A stretch of 64,000 bases of DNA from MGIIa-L3 sp038150305 (GCA_038150305.1 JAYOTG010000004.1:54949-118948); one strand, 5' to 3'. Positions 25,639 to 34,358 are shown, numbered from the stretch's first letter. Notes: generated from the letters alone by a model not told the origin. Program-made: numbers and translations.

Positions 25639-27060
25639 TTACCGGCGCGTGTGCATCGTGTCCTCAGACGGCGCCCGCACCTTCCCGAGGGTGTGACGTA
25701 GGCACGATTCAAGTTCAGGATGCTCGAAACGGAATCCGAGGTCGAGCAAGCGTTGTGGCTCAACGTGCTGCCCTTCGAGGATCAGCTCTTGGCCCATCTC
25801 CCCGAACATGGTGCGGACCACAAAGCCCGGAAGAGGCGCGAAGGAAGGGCGTCGAAGGACACGTCCGAGCACTTTGGCGAAGGTGCGCTGAGGCACGGGG
25901 TTTGGCGCCGTGATGTTGAACGGTCCATCCGCTTCCGTGTGCATCATCAGATGATGAACGGCATGGACGTAATCGTCCATCGAGATCCAGGACAAACGTT
26001 GCCGGCCGCCACGGATTGGTCCCCCCGCACCCATCTTTGCAGGCAGGAGTTGCTTGCCCAGAAGGCCTCCTGCGGCTGTGGTGACCAAACCTGTTCGAAG
26101 ATGAATCAAGCGAATGCCGGCTTCTTCGGCGGGGAGCGCGGCGTCTTCCCACGCATTGGCCATGTCGCACAGGAATCCCTCACCTCGGGTGGACGATTCG
26201 GTCAGGACCTCGTCTCCCCGGTTCCCATACACGCCGATGGCCGAGCCTGAGAGGAAGACCTCCGGTGGCTGTTCTGCGGAGGCCAGCGCCTCGGCAAGAT
26301 GACGCGTCGGTCCGATCCTGCTGTCACGGAGCAAAGCCTTCCTCGCGGTGGACCAGCGCTTGTCACCGATGCCGGCCCCGGCAAGGTGGATGACGGCATC
26401 AAAGCCCTCGAAGGAGCCTTCGAGGACCTCGCCGGTTCGGTCGTTCCATCGCACCACCTCACTGTCCGCAAGGTGCTTCGGCAGCACGGTTTCCTTTCGC
26501 AGAAGACGGACAACGTCATGTCCAGCGGCGAACAAGAAGGCGCAGAGTTGCGTGCCAATCAGGCCCGTCGAGCCGCTCACGAGCACACGACGACGTGGCA
26601 AATCGGCCGTTTCCTCAATACGCCTGAGGTCGCCGCGAACCCGATCGCTTCGGAAACGGAACATGGAGCGAAGACGGGGCATGACCGTGATCGGCGCGGT
26701 CCAGCCGCTGAAGAGGTGGAAGGGAAGGCGCCATTGAACGGTGTCCACCACTTCTGATTGGGCTCCACTGGCGTCAAACCGGTGCTCGTGATCCCATCGG
26801 CCAAAGGGCCCCTTGACCATCTTGTCGGAGAAGGCCTGTCCGTCTTTGACGTCGAAATGTTCGGCGACCCACATGGGTCGCAAAGGTCCCAGGCGCATCT
26901 TGAACCGTGTTTGCTGACCGTTCTCAAGGCCTCCGAGTTGAACCGGCGTCAAGCGCTCCCACTCCGGCATGATGCGAACGAAGGCTTCGGGTGAGTCGTG
27001 CCACGCCCACAGCGCGGCTTGAGAGGTTGGCATCGGTGCACGGTGTTCAAAGACAGGCAT
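25639..27060 (-). CDS. SRPBCC domain fused to SDR39U1/TIGR01777-type epimerase
   Basis: From the ATG at 27060 the product is 473 aa. Residues about 1-150 form a START/SRPBCC-like lipid-binding domain (VFEHRAPMPTS to PRLRSMFRFR); residues about 155-450 are the TIGR01777 extended SDR with VLVSGSTGLIGTQL for NAD(P) binding, VIHLAGAGIGDKRW and the C-terminal DUF1731-like EGQHVEPQRLLDLGFRF. The fused form is known in bacteria, where it often sits near photolyase and DUF523/DUF1722 genes. The gene begins 2 nt after the DUF523/DUF1722 stop, so the two are almost certainly co-transcribed. The substrate is unknown. Confidence 0.88.
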   Translation of the reverse strand: MPVFEHRAPMPTSQAALWAWHDSPEAFVRIMPEWERLTPVQLGGLENGQQTRFKMRLGPLRPMWVAEHFDVKDGQAFSDKMVKGPFGRWDHEHRFDASGAQSEVVDTVQWRLPFHLFSGWTAPITVMPRLRSMFRFRSDRVRGDLRRIEETADLPRRRVLVSGSTGLIGTQLCAFLFAAGHDVVRLLRKETVLPKHLADSEVVRWNDRTGEVLEGSFEGFDAVIHLAGAGIGDKRWSTARKALLRDSRIGPTRHLAEALASAEQPPEVFLSGSAIGVYGNRGDEVLTESSTRGEGFLCDMANAWEDAALPAEEAGIRLIHLRTGLVTTAAGGLLGKQLLPAKMGAGGPIRGGRQRLSWISMDDYVHAVHHLMMHTEADGPFNITAPNPVPQRTFAKVLGRVLRRPSFAPLPGFVVRTMFGEMGQELILEGQHVEPQRLLDLGFRFEHPELESCLRHTLGKVRAPSEDTMHTRR

Positions 27061-27062
27061 GG

Positions 27063-28019
27063 TCACACCCTCGCGAGGACCCCTGTGGCCGCAGGGACGG
27101 GATTCGACAAGTGGCCAAGCCACGGTGGAATCGTGCCATCTGAACCCGCGAGATGGTCCAGCAGAAGCAAAGGAGCCATTCGCGGGAGGTGACCCTTCCG
27201 GTAAGCGTGGATTGAGCGGATGACCTCTTCACGGCGGGGTGAACTGAGGGCGAGGTCCATCCGAGAGAGCGCGCGCTCCATGGCGTGAGCAAAGCGCCCA
27301 CGTCGCGGGAGAACGTTGAGGTGTTCCTGAGCTTCAATCATGTACGTCAGCGCCACTTCAGACGGTGGCAGGCCGGCATCGAATCCCGCGGCGATGGTGC
27401 GACCAAGCTTGCGCTTCGCGTCTGCGGTGCGTGCAACGAGGAAGATCTTGTGTTCCTGATGGAAGGCCATGAGGCGCTGAGGTGTCCAGCCCTGTTGACC
27501 GGCGGTTTGCCAGCGGTGATGGAAGTGAACACGGGCAAGGAAGTGCTCGGCCTGATTGGGGTCGTTCAACCGCCCTTCTTCAATCACCGGGATTTGGGGA
27601 TTAAGGGCCATGAAAACCATGGCAAACACGCCGACGCCGTCGCGCTGAGGCCGTCCTTCCTTGGCCGGGTGAACCTTCACCCGCTCGACCCCACAGGACG
27701 GTGAATCCTTCTTCAGCACAAGGCCGTTGACGCCCAAACCCGCCAAGTCATCCGCTGTTCGCGTCGCCCACGACACCATGGCATCGGTGAGGTCCTTCCC
27801 AGAACGAGGCTCAATCAATCGAATGCCGCTGTCGCCTTTCGAGAGCCGAATGGTTGGTCGAGGGGTGCCTAATCCGATGCCAACTTCTGGACAGACGGGC
27901 AGGAGCCTGAGGTGTTCGGACCATCGACGCGAGAGGGGGCGAAACTCGCACGCGTCTCCGTTGTACCGGACGGGTGAACCCAGAAGGCACGCCGATGCCG
28001 CCACGAGTGGTTTGTCCAT
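27063..28019 (-). CDS. DUF523-DUF1722 protein (TudS-like plus YbgA-like)
   Basis: The 318-residue protein has an N-terminal DUF523 domain (SACLLGSPVRYNGD, CPEVGIG, DSPSCG) whose three Cys positions match the iron-sulfur/thiouracil-desulfurase family, and a C-terminal DUF1722 domain (FHHRWQTAGQQGWTPQRLMAFHQEHKIFLVAR). DUF1722 genes are a classic neighbour of DNA photolyase genes in bacteria (ybgA-phrB), and here the photolyase gene is 46 nt upstream. A TATA-like box 25 nt ahead of the ATG suggests its own leaderless transcript as well. Confidence 0.9.
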   Translation of the reverse strand: MDKPLVAASACLLGSPVRYNGDACEFRPLSRRWSEHLRLLPVCPEVGIGLGTPRPTIRLSKGDSGIRLIEPRSGKDLTDAMVSWATRTADDLAGLGVNGLVLKKDSPSCGVERVKVHPAKEGRPQRDGVGVFAMVFMALNPQIPVIEEGRLNDPNQAEHFLARVHFHHRWQTAGQQGWTPQRLMAFHQEHKIFLVARTADAKRKLGRTIAAGFDAGLPPSEVALTYMIEAQEHLNVLPRRGRFAHAMERALSRMDLALSSPRREEVIRSIHAYRKGHLPRMAPLLLLDHLAGSDGTIPPWLGHLSNPVPAATGVLARV

Positions 28020-28037
28020 GGGTGTAAGGACTTCGTG

Positions 28038-28049
28038 GAGTATATGAAC
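28038..28049 (-). promoter_or_regulatory. TATA-like box for the DUF523-DUF1722 gene
   Basis: The minus strand reads gttcatatactc, centred about 25 nt before the ATG at 28019 and shared almost letter for letter with the ribA box ttcatatacc. Confidence 0.6.
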
Positions 28050-28065
28050 GGCAGTTTGAGCGCGG

Positions 28066-29634
28066 TCAGACGTCCCGTCGTGGCGGCATCCGGAACGAGG
28101 AACCCAGCGTCTGCTGGGAAGGCCCGCGGCCGAAGCGGGTGATGTACTCGCGCGTTTTGACCTTCTTCTCCGTGCGATGCGACATCATGCAGCGCACCTT
28201 CCCGAAGACCGGTCGCTCGGTCCAGCCGCGGTCGAACTTCCCGCACACCCAACCGATGCCAGCGTAGGAGTTTGGATCACGACCGTCAAGGGCCCAGCGG
28301 TCGTTCAGCGCGACCATCCAATCGAACGCGAGCTGGGGCGTTGGGGCCCATTCGAGGATTTTCTTCCCCCATAGCATCCTCAGGTAGTTTTGGATGATGC
28401 CCTCCTGCATGAGTTGACGCTGGGCTGCGTTCCAGAGCTCGTCACCCGTTTGGGCGGCTTCAAGTTGTTCGAAGGTGTATGAACCAGGCCGTGGATCCTC
28501 GGCGTGTTCCGCCAAGGTCGCTTGGGCCCACTCTGGAATCGAACTGTACCCGTCGTGATCTTCGACCATGTGAGCGTGGATGAACGCGAGGTCCCGCCAC
28601 GTGATGACCTGGTCAAGGAAGGCTTCTGGGCCTGCAGGGAGCCCCCACCAGCCTGAGCGACGACCGTCGGGCGGCGGGTTGACATGGCCCGGGTCCCAAC
28701 CGTACAAGTCAAGCACGTCTTTGACCATCCTTTGCGCAGAGATGTGGCCGTAATGCAGCCATGGTGACAGTCCAGTCGCGGCTTGCAAATCCGGATGATT
28801 TCGATCTTCGTGATACCGTTCAAGCCGGTCGTCGAGGAACTTACGCCAGCGCTTGTTGGCGGACATGCTACCGCCTTTCATATGAGGGACAGGCGCTACG
28901 TCATGGTCGATATCGAGCGCAAGGAGCGCTTCCCTTCCGACTGCGTCGCCCTCAGCCGTTCGCCAAATGAATTCCAATGGCGTCTTGGGCGTGTCTGTTT
29001 CCTGGAAGGCCAAATCGACGAGGGTTTCGTCCACATCAGGCAGCGCGAGCGCAGGCCCCAAGGGGTGCTCAACAGGAAGGTCGGCCAGATGATCTTCGAT
29101 GGTCTTGTGCAGGTGGCGTCGAAGTGAATAGGCCGTGGTGAAGGCGCGCCCGGCGTGGCGCATCGCGATGAAGCCGTTTCCGTCCACCACGTGAACCTCG
29201 CAAGGCGCGAGGTTCACCGCACGCTCCGCGACCTGACGCGGCATGTAGGTGGGATAATCGTCGATGACGAGGGCATCTGCATCCACGCTCATGCGTGCCA
29301 GCAGCCCGCGGGCTTCACCGTGGCGGGTTTCGACGTAGGGCACATACGTCACCCCGCTTCCGAGCATGGTGGTGCGCTGGTCGATCATCCCCTGCAGCAC
29401 GAAGGTGTGGATGCGGTCGTTGGCCCATCGATGGCCAATGGCCAAAGCTTCGACCACGAGCAGGGGGAGGTTGCGTTCGACCGCGAGGTTCACTGCATGT
29501 TCAAGGGCAAGGTTGTATGTTGTTCGCCTGGATGAGGTCATCCAGTAGAGCACGTGTGCTCCGCTGTGCCCGTCTTTGGCCGACCTGACGGCCAAACGTG
29601 GGCTTCGCTGCTCGAGGATAGCGGCGGCGCCCAT
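28066..29634 (-). CDS. phr: Deoxyribodipyrimidine photolyase, class II-like
   Basis: The 522-residue flavoprotein splits UV-induced pyrimidine dimers using light. The N-terminal alpha/beta domain begins at about residue 28 (VLYWMTSSRRTTYNLAL); the C-terminal FAD domain has LSPWLHYGHISAQRMV, WNAAQRQLMQEGIIQNYLRMLWGKKILEW and LDGRDPNSYAGIGW, all characteristic of class II enzymes. Family members use FAD, which links it to the divergent ribA gene. The start at 29634 lies 26 nt after a TATA-like box, so the mRNA is probably leaderless. Confidence 0.93.
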   Translation of the reverse strand: MGAAAILEQRSPRLAVRSAKDGHSGAHVLYWMTSSRRTTYNLALEHAVNLAVERNLPLLVVEALAIGHRWANDRIHTFVLQGMIDQRTTMLGSGVTYVPYVETRHGEARGLLARMSVDADALVIDDYPTYMPRQVAERAVNLAPCEVHVVDGNGFIAMRHAGRAFTTAYSLRRHLHKTIEDHLADLPVEHPLGPALALPDVDETLVDLAFQETDTPKTPLEFIWRTAEGDAVGREALLALDIDHDVAPVPHMKGGSMSANKRWRKFLDDRLERYHEDRNHPDLQAATGLSPWLHYGHISAQRMVKDVLDLYGWDPGHVNPPPDGRRSGWWGLPAGPEAFLDQVITWRDLAFIHAHMVEDHDGYSSIPEWAQATLAEHAEDPRPGSYTFEQLEAAQTGDELWNAAQRQLMQEGIIQNYLRMLWGKKILEWAPTPQLAFDWMVALNDRWALDGRDPNSYAGIGWVCGKFDRGWTERPVFGKVRCMMSHRTEKKVKTREYITRFGRGPSQQTLGSSFRMPPRRDV

Positions 29635-29655
29635 CGATTTTTATGTGCGACAGGT

Positions 29656-29665
29656 GGTATATCAA
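29656..29665 (-). promoter_or_regulatory. TATA-like box for phr
   Basis: The minus strand reads ttgatatacc, centred 26 nt before the photolyase start. Together with the ribA box it forms a divergent promoter pair in a 94-nt gap. Confidence 0.6.
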
Positions 29666-29699
29666 GAACCGTTCAGGGTCCTGCGGTGAGCAACGACGC

Positions 29700-29709
29700 T
29701 TCATATACC
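29700..29709 (+). promoter_or_regulatory. TATA-like box for ribA
   Basis: ttcatatacc is centred 24 nt before the ATG at 29729. This favours that ATG over the one at 29711, which would leave no room for transcription to start. Confidence 0.6.
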
Positions 29710-29728
29710 GATGCACTTCCTAACAAAC

Positions 29729-30349
29729 ATGGCCATCAGCATTGAGCCAACAAACTACACCGTGCCTGCACAGGCGGTGCTTCCAACGGCCTTCGGGACG
29801 TTCAACCTGCACGCTTTCGTCGACCCGAAGGACGGCGCGGAGCACGCCCTCCTCACGGTTGGCGACCTGGCCTCGGCCGAGGCCCCCCTTGTGCGCATCC
29901 ACTCAGAGTGCTTGACGGGAGACGCGTTCGGGAGCCTCAAGTGCGACTGCGGCCCCCAGCTGCAACTCGCCATGCGGACCGTCCAAGAAGCCGGCGTCGG
30001 GGCGATCGTGTACCTGCGCCAAGAAGGTCGAGGCATCGGCCTTTTCGCCAAGGTGCAGGCCTACCACTTGCAGGATCTTGGCTACGACACGCTTGACGCA
30101 AATCTGGCGCTGGGCCTTCCGGCTGACGCTCGCACCTACGAAATGGCCGCGTCCATGCTGAGGGAGCTTGGCGTCCGCCGAGTCCGCCTCATGACCAACA
30201 ATCCCCTGAAGCGCAAAGGACTCAGCGAGCACGGCGTTCATGTCGAAGATCGAATCCAACATCTGGCTGGCCTGGGCAAGCACAACATCCGCTACTTGGA
30301 GACCAAAGCAGAACGAATGGGGCACCTTTTGTCAACACAGGAGGTCTGA
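29729..30349 (+). CDS. ribA: GTP cyclohydrolase II
   Basis: From the ATG at 29729 the product is 206 aa. It has the RibA zinc ligands in LTGDAFGSLKCDCGPQL, the catalytic YLRQEGRGIGLFAKVQAY and the C-terminal RVRLMTNNPLKRKGL. It opens GTP as the first step of riboflavin synthesis. This is the bacterial-type enzyme; many euryarchaea use the unrelated ArfA for this step. It is divergent from photolyase and heads a run with the peroxiredoxin, TrmB-like and possibly UbiB-like genes. Confidence 0.93.
   Translation: MAISIEPTNYTVPAQAVLPTAFGTFNLHAFVDPKDGAEHALLTVGDLASAEAPLVRIHSECLTGDAFGSLKCDCGPQLQLAMRTVQEAGVGAIVYLRQEGRGIGLFAKVQAYHLQDLGYDTLDANLALGLPADARTYEMAASMLRELGVRRVRLMTNNPLKRKGLSEHGVHVEDRIQHLAGLGKHNIRYLETKAERMGHLLSTQEV
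30339..30345 (+). promoter_or_regulatory. Shine-Dalgarno site for the peroxiredoxin gene
   Basis: AGGAGGT overlaps the end of ribA and lies 8 nt before the ATG at 30354. It fixes that start against the longer reading from 30240 and shows that internal operon genes here use ribosome sites. Confidence 0.75.
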
Positions 30350-30353
30350 ACAT

Positions 30354-30881
30354 ATGGGCGAACCTATCTTAACCGCTGCAAGCCTCACGAAGAGAGAGGC
30401 GACGGCGTTGACCAAAGACATGATTGGTCAACCCGCCCCGGCTTTCGAGTTGAGTGCCGACGATGGGGGCGTGTTTGACTCCACTTCCCTCAACGGAACG
30501 TGGCGCCTGATTTTCTTCTACAGCAGGGACAATTCCCCCACCTGTAAGCGGGGTTGCCTGACCTTCAAGGAGCAATATGACCTGTTCGTTTCAGCCGGCT
30601 GTTCCGTTGTCGGCGTCGGCCGTGACTCCGTCGACAGCCATCGGACGTTCAAGGAAGGCTTCACAGGCGGTCTGCCGTTCCCAATTCTTTCGGATCCCGA
30701 GCGCCTCGTGGCCACCTCGTTCAACGTCCCCATGCACTTGGGCCGCTTCCCGGCCAAGTCCTCCTTCCTCATTGGACCTGATGACACCGTGCATTACGTC
30801 TACGACTGGCTGTTCCGCCCCCGCAGGCACGTGGCTCGCATCCTTAGCGACCTCACCCGCGTCACGGGCGGTGAGGCCTGA
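30354..30881 (+). CDS. bcp: PrxQ/Bcp-type peroxiredoxin
   Basis: The 175-residue thioredoxin-fold protein carries GQPAPAFELSADDGG and the peroxidatic Cys in YSRDNSPTCKRGC, where PrxQ enzymes usually have DNTPGCTxEAC. The second Cys is separated by three residues rather than the usual four, so the resolving disulfide may differ. Residues FPILSDPERLVATSFNV and RSSFLIGPD-like stretches are typical of the family. It reduces peroxides with thiol electrons, consistent with the photoprotection neighbourhood. Its stop codon overlaps the next ATG by 1 nt. Confidence 0.86.
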   Translation: MGEPILTAASLTKREATALTKDMIGQPAPAFELSADDGGVFDSTSLNGTWRLIFFYSRDNSPTCKRGCLTFKEQYDLFVSAGCSVVGVGRDSVDSHRTFKEGFTGGLPFPILSDPERLVATSFNVPMHLGRFPAKSSFLIGPDDTVHYVYDWLFRPRRHVARILSDLTRVTGGEA

Positions 30882-32257
30882 TGTGGAACGAGCTCTTGCT
30901 CGAAGCAGGACTGACCGAGCGAGAAGTTCGCTCCATCATGGTGCTTGGAAGCAACCCCAAAATGAAGGCCAGCGAGTTGGCCAAAGAACTGGACACGACC
31001 CGACTCGATGCATACAACAGCCTCTCACGCCTTCAAGAGATGGGCATCGTTACGGCCACGGCCGATCGACCGATGCAGTTCTCCAGCCTTCGCGTGGACG
31101 AGGCCGTGCACCACATCATCGAGACCCGTCGTGCGCAGTTGGACCGCCTCCAAGAGGGCTACGACGCGCTCAGCGAAGGGACGAGCGACGAAGCCTCCTT
31201 CGAAGCCATCCGCAGGGAGCGCGATGAACCGCGGTTTGCTGTGCTGAAGGAACGTGTGCACATTTACCGGCGTCTCAAGCGCATGGCCGAGGAAAGCGAA
31301 GAGCGCCTTGTGCTTCTCCTCGGTCGGTTCGGCATCCTCCACTTGTGCCGCTCTGAGGCCCTTGAAGCCGTGAACACCGCGGCGCTCCGTGGCGTGGTCG
31401 TGCAGGTCATCACGCAACTGGAACCCAGAACGCTCCGCTTCTACGAACAACTCCACCCGGACATCGAAATCCGGCACGCGGATGAGCTGGACTCCAACGG
31501 CTTCTTGCAAGACCAAGCCTACGTCATTCAGTTCCTCAACTTGGAGGCCAATCCTGTGGGACGAGGGAAGGAAGACGCAGCCCTCGTGATCGAATCCGAG
31601 CCCTTCGCCGTCTCGCAAGAGAACCTCATCGACGCCATCTGGGAGGAAGCCATTCCGTTCGATTTGGCCGTTGCACGCTTCACTGAGAATCGCATCAATG
31701 ACCCACTCCGCCTGACCATCGGCGAGGGATCCTTCCTCGAATCCCTGACGTCTGCCTTGGGCTTCGACGGTGAGCTTCCTGAGGAAGACACGCCCTTTGA
31801 TCCAGAGGCCTTCTTTGCCGCAGGTGACACCGTCAACCAAGCCCGACAGAGCCTCAGCGACGGACGGCTCTCCAACCTGAAAGTGCTTGGGATTGACATC
31901 GGCCGTATGCTCCGCCAGGTCGGGAACCGGGTTGGCCACGAGCTGGCCTTCAGCCTGCGATCGATCGACAACGACATCGAGTTCTTGGACGAAATGATGG
32001 ACTGGTGGGAACACGCAGGCCTAGGCACGCTGCTCTACGGCATCGAACCAGAATTCCACGTCCAGGTTGGGCTGCATCACCCGCCCACGGTTGACGAGGA
32101 CGTCTTGCCCATGTGGGAAATGGACGACGGCATCATCGAAGGGGCCCTCATGACGCGCTTCCCACCCGGCTCCAACGTCGACGTTCGACGTCAGGACGGT
32201 AGCGGTGCACACGACGACCTGTGGCAGTACCACCTGCTCACCCGTTCCGAGGCCTGA
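30881..32257 (+). CDS. TrmB-family-like transcriptional regulator
   Basis: The 458-residue protein begins with a TrmB-type winged helix (LTEREVRSIMVLGSNPKMKASELAKELDTTRLDAYNSLSRLQEMGIV, residues about 10-60), then a coiled-coil and a large C-terminal region that I do not recognise as the classic sugar-binding TrmB domain, although residues about 120-240 resemble a PLD-like TrmB middle domain. It is coupled to the peroxiredoxin gene (TGATG overlap), making it a candidate regulator of this redox/photoprotection set. Effector and targets are unknown. Confidence 0.75.
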   Translation: MWNELLLEAGLTEREVRSIMVLGSNPKMKASELAKELDTTRLDAYNSLSRLQEMGIVTATADRPMQFSSLRVDEAVHHIIETRRAQLDRLQEGYDALSEGTSDEASFEAIRRERDEPRFAVLKERVHIYRRLKRMAEESEERLVLLLGRFGILHLCRSEALEAVNTAALRGVVVQVITQLEPRTLRFYEQLHPDIEIRHADELDSNGFLQDQAYVIQFLNLEANPVGRGKEDAALVIESEPFAVSQENLIDAIWEEAIPFDLAVARFTENRINDPLRLTIGEGSFLESLTSALGFDGELPEEDTPFDPEAFFAAGDTVNQARQSLSDGRLSNLKVLGIDIGRMLRQVGNRVGHELAFSLRSIDNDIEFLDEMMDWWEHAGLGTLLYGIEPEFHVQVGLHHPPTVDEDVLPMWEMDDGIIEGALMTRFPPGSNVDVRRQDGSGAHDDLWQYHLLTRSEA

Positions 32258-32268
32258 GCCTGAACGGC

Positions 32269-32278
32269 GTTTGATAAC
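32269..32278 (+). promoter_or_regulatory. Possible TATA-like box for the UbiB-like gene
   Basis: gtttgataac is centred about 26 nt before the ATG at 32299. The match to the other boxes is weaker. Confidence 0.35.
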
Positions 32279-32298
32279 AGACACCTCGATGTGATGGC

Positions 32299-33576
32299 AT
32301 GCGTCTCGGGACTTTCCTTCGCTTCATGTGGACCGTCAGGAGTCGGAAACCCATCGACCTTGAGCGCATCAAGGGGATGGGCTTGCTCGCGGTCAAAGTC
32401 GGACAAATCCTCGCGCTTCGCCCAGACCTTCTGCCACCGGAGCGCTGCTTGGAGCTCCAAGGGCTCTACCAACGCACCCACACCAAGCATGCAGCGCCAC
32501 TCTCGGGGCTGATGGCGAAGAACTGCCCTGAGGGATTCGCCGACCACTTTGCCTCGATTGAGGAGGAGCCCATGGCAGCTGCCAGCATCGGACAAGTCCA
32601 CGCCGCGACCCTCCACGACGGACGTGAAGTGGTCATCAAGTTCGTCAAAGACGACTTCGAAGGGCCGTTTCGCAAGGACGTTGCGCGCATGAAGCGCTGG
32701 CTTTCTGCGGTGCTGTTCTTCTCCCCACGCTTGAGAAAAGTTGGGAACCCGATGGCCTTGTTGAACCACATCGAAACCTACACCCTCGACGAACTGGACC
32801 TGCGGAACGAACGACGCGGGCAAATCCGTTTGCAAGAGGCCATGGAGAGCGTGAAGGAGGACTTCCCGCTCGAGCAGCTGCGCTTCCCAGAAATCCACAC
32901 CGACATCTCGAGCGAACGGGTGTTGGTTGTCGAGCGCGTGCGCGAACCCTCCATCGAGGACCGCATCGACGACGGCAGCCTTGGTTGGGAGGATTTGCTC
33001 CAACTCTTCCGGATCCAGGGAGCCTTCATGTTCGGGTTAGGCACCTTCCACGGCGACCTTCACCCCGGAAACGCGATGCTGGACGAGGACGGGGTGTACA
33101 CCTTCATCGACACCGGCGCCATTTGTGAAGCGCCAGAGCACGTGCGTGCAGCGTTGTTTGGTTTCTTCGAGCACCTTGCCCGCGGTAACCTCGACGAGGC
33201 GTTCACCGCGATGCTCGGCATGGCGGCGACCCCTCCCACGGGTGCAAAATTAGACCGTTACATGCGGGACATGCATCAGCTGTATGACGGGTTTGTGGGC
33301 ACGAGCGTCAGCGAAGTGTCCCTGACGCAACAAATGATGAAAACCGTTCGAACCGCGGTGCTGGCAGGATGCACCTTCGGCGAAGAATCCTTTCCAATCA
33401 TCCGCTCGCTGATGTACATGGACGGCATGGTGCTCCGCAGCCATCCTGACGTGGATTTGATCACCTCAATGGGCCCACACCTGGACGCCTTCAAGGCCAT
33501 CATGCCCGAGGCCAGCGTGGACCTCACCCTCACCAAGCAGCGTTCACGCCTCGGCGGCACGCCGCTCCCGAGCTGA
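32299..33576 (+). CDS. UbiB/AarF/ABC1-family atypical kinase
   Basis: The 425-residue protein has the family's defining features: KVGQILALRPDLLP (KxGQ), AAASIGQVHAA (Ala-rich nucleotide loop), the VIKFVK lysine, HGDLHPGNAM (catalytic loop) and FIDTGA in the DFG position. Members in mitochondria and bacteria support ubiquinone synthesis and lipid or prenyl homeostasis. No C-terminal TM pair is obvious. The 3' end overlaps the CarF-like gene by 33 nt. Its prenyl-lipid link would fit the neighbouring carotenoid and ether-lipid genes, but that is inference. Confidence 0.9.
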   Translation: MRLGTFLRFMWTVRSRKPIDLERIKGMGLLAVKVGQILALRPDLLPPERCLELQGLYQRTHTKHAAPLSGLMAKNCPEGFADHFASIEEEPMAAASIGQVHAATLHDGREVVIKFVKDDFEGPFRKDVARMKRWLSAVLFFSPRLRKVGNPMALLNHIETYTLDELDLRNERRGQIRLQEAMESVKEDFPLEQLRFPEIHTDISSERVLVVERVREPSIEDRIDDGSLGWEDLLQLFRIQGAFMFGLGTFHGDLHPGNAMLDEDGVYTFIDTGAICEAPEHVRAALFGFFEHLARGNLDEAFTAMLGMAATPPTGAKLDRYMRDMHQLYDGFVGTSVSEVSLTQQMMKTVRTAVLAGCTFGEESFPIIRSLMYMDGMVLRSHPDVDLITSMGPHLDAFKAIMPEASVDLTLTKQRSRLGGTPLPS

Positions 33577-34290
33577 GACTTTGAACTCCTCATCGAGGTC
33601 GAGGATCCATTGTGGCGTCGGGCCCGACCTTGGCAGCGAATGGTCTTCACGCGGACGAATCCCAGTCAAGGTTGCGATGCACCACTCCACACCGCGCCAG
33701 AAGCGGAGGCGCTCCAACACGGGATTCGCCCAGTTCGTAAAGGCGCAGTAGTGCGTCACGTGAGGCAAGCCATGATGGATGGCATGGTGCTGGGGCGTCT
33801 GAATCAAACGGACCTTTTGCAAGGTCCGGATGAACAAGTGCAAATCCTTCGGGGTGGAGTGCGCCCAGCGGTGCACGATGTTGACGTTCATCCCAAGCAG
33901 GGAAAACAGCAGGAGTTGCCAACCGAAAAGACCCAGCAGGATGCCAACGGCAAAAATCCCCAACGAGATGAACGCCGTCGGACCCATCGCCTCCCAGAGG
34001 GTGATTTGCGTGATGTGGCGTGGGCGGTGATGATGGAGAATGTTCTTCTTGATGGCGTTTCCAACCAACGGTGTGGTCTCCGCGCCGTATCGGTCCTCTG
34101 ACCAATGTATGATGCCGGAAATGAAGTCCACAAGGAGGTAGATGCCGATGGCTTGGGCGAGGACCGACCACCATGGCCCCGTCGGAACCAGCAAAACTGG
34201 GTCCGGGAACGTCGTTCGGTGATCGCAGTCGATGGTAAAAGCCGCATCCCGAATCGGCATCGAAGAGCGATTTCGCGAAGTAATTTCCAT
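33544..34290 (-). CDS. CarF/TMEM189-like (plasmanyl desaturase family) membrane protein
   Basis: Starting at the ATG at 34290 the protein is 248 aa (34260 is also possible; 34365 would overlap crtI). It shows the histidine-rich layout of the Kua/TMEM189/CarF family (PF10520): LVDFISGIIHWSEDRYG, NILHHHRPRHITQ, HRWAHS, QTPQHHAIHHG and HYCAFTNWANPVLERLRFWRGVEW, with TM segments around 50-70, 110-150. In animals and Myxococcus the enzyme makes the vinyl-ether bond of plasmalogens. CarF is needed there for light-induced carotenoid synthesis, and here the divergent neighbour is crtI. Whether the archaeal substrate is an alkyl-ether lipid is unknown. Confidence 0.85.
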   Translation of the reverse strand: MEITSRNRSSMPIRDAAFTIDCDHRTTFPDPVLLVPTGPWWSVLAQAIGIYLLVDFISGIIHWSEDRYGAETTPLVGNAIKKNILHHHRPRHITQITLWEAMGPTAFISLGIFAVGILLGLFGWQLLLFSLLGMNVNIVHRWAHSTPKDLHLFIRTLQKVRLIQTPQHHAIHHGLPHVTHYCAFTNWANPVLERLRFWRGVEWCIATLTGIRPREDHSLPRSGPTPQWILDLDEEFKVSARERRAAEA

Positions 34291-34327
34291 CTGCGCAAAG
34301 ATTGCATACAGGACGCTTAGAAACGGT

Positions 34328-34337
34328 CCTTTATACC
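34328..34337 (+). promoter_or_regulatory. TATA-like box for crtI, possibly bidirectional
   Basis: cctttatacc is centred 26 nt before the crtI ATG at 34359. Its complement ggtataaagg also reads as a TATA box and could drive the CarF-like gene with a leader of roughly 17 nt. That would couple the two genes. Confidence 0.55.
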
Positions 34338-34358
34338 GAGAATGCCGATGTTCAAGCG

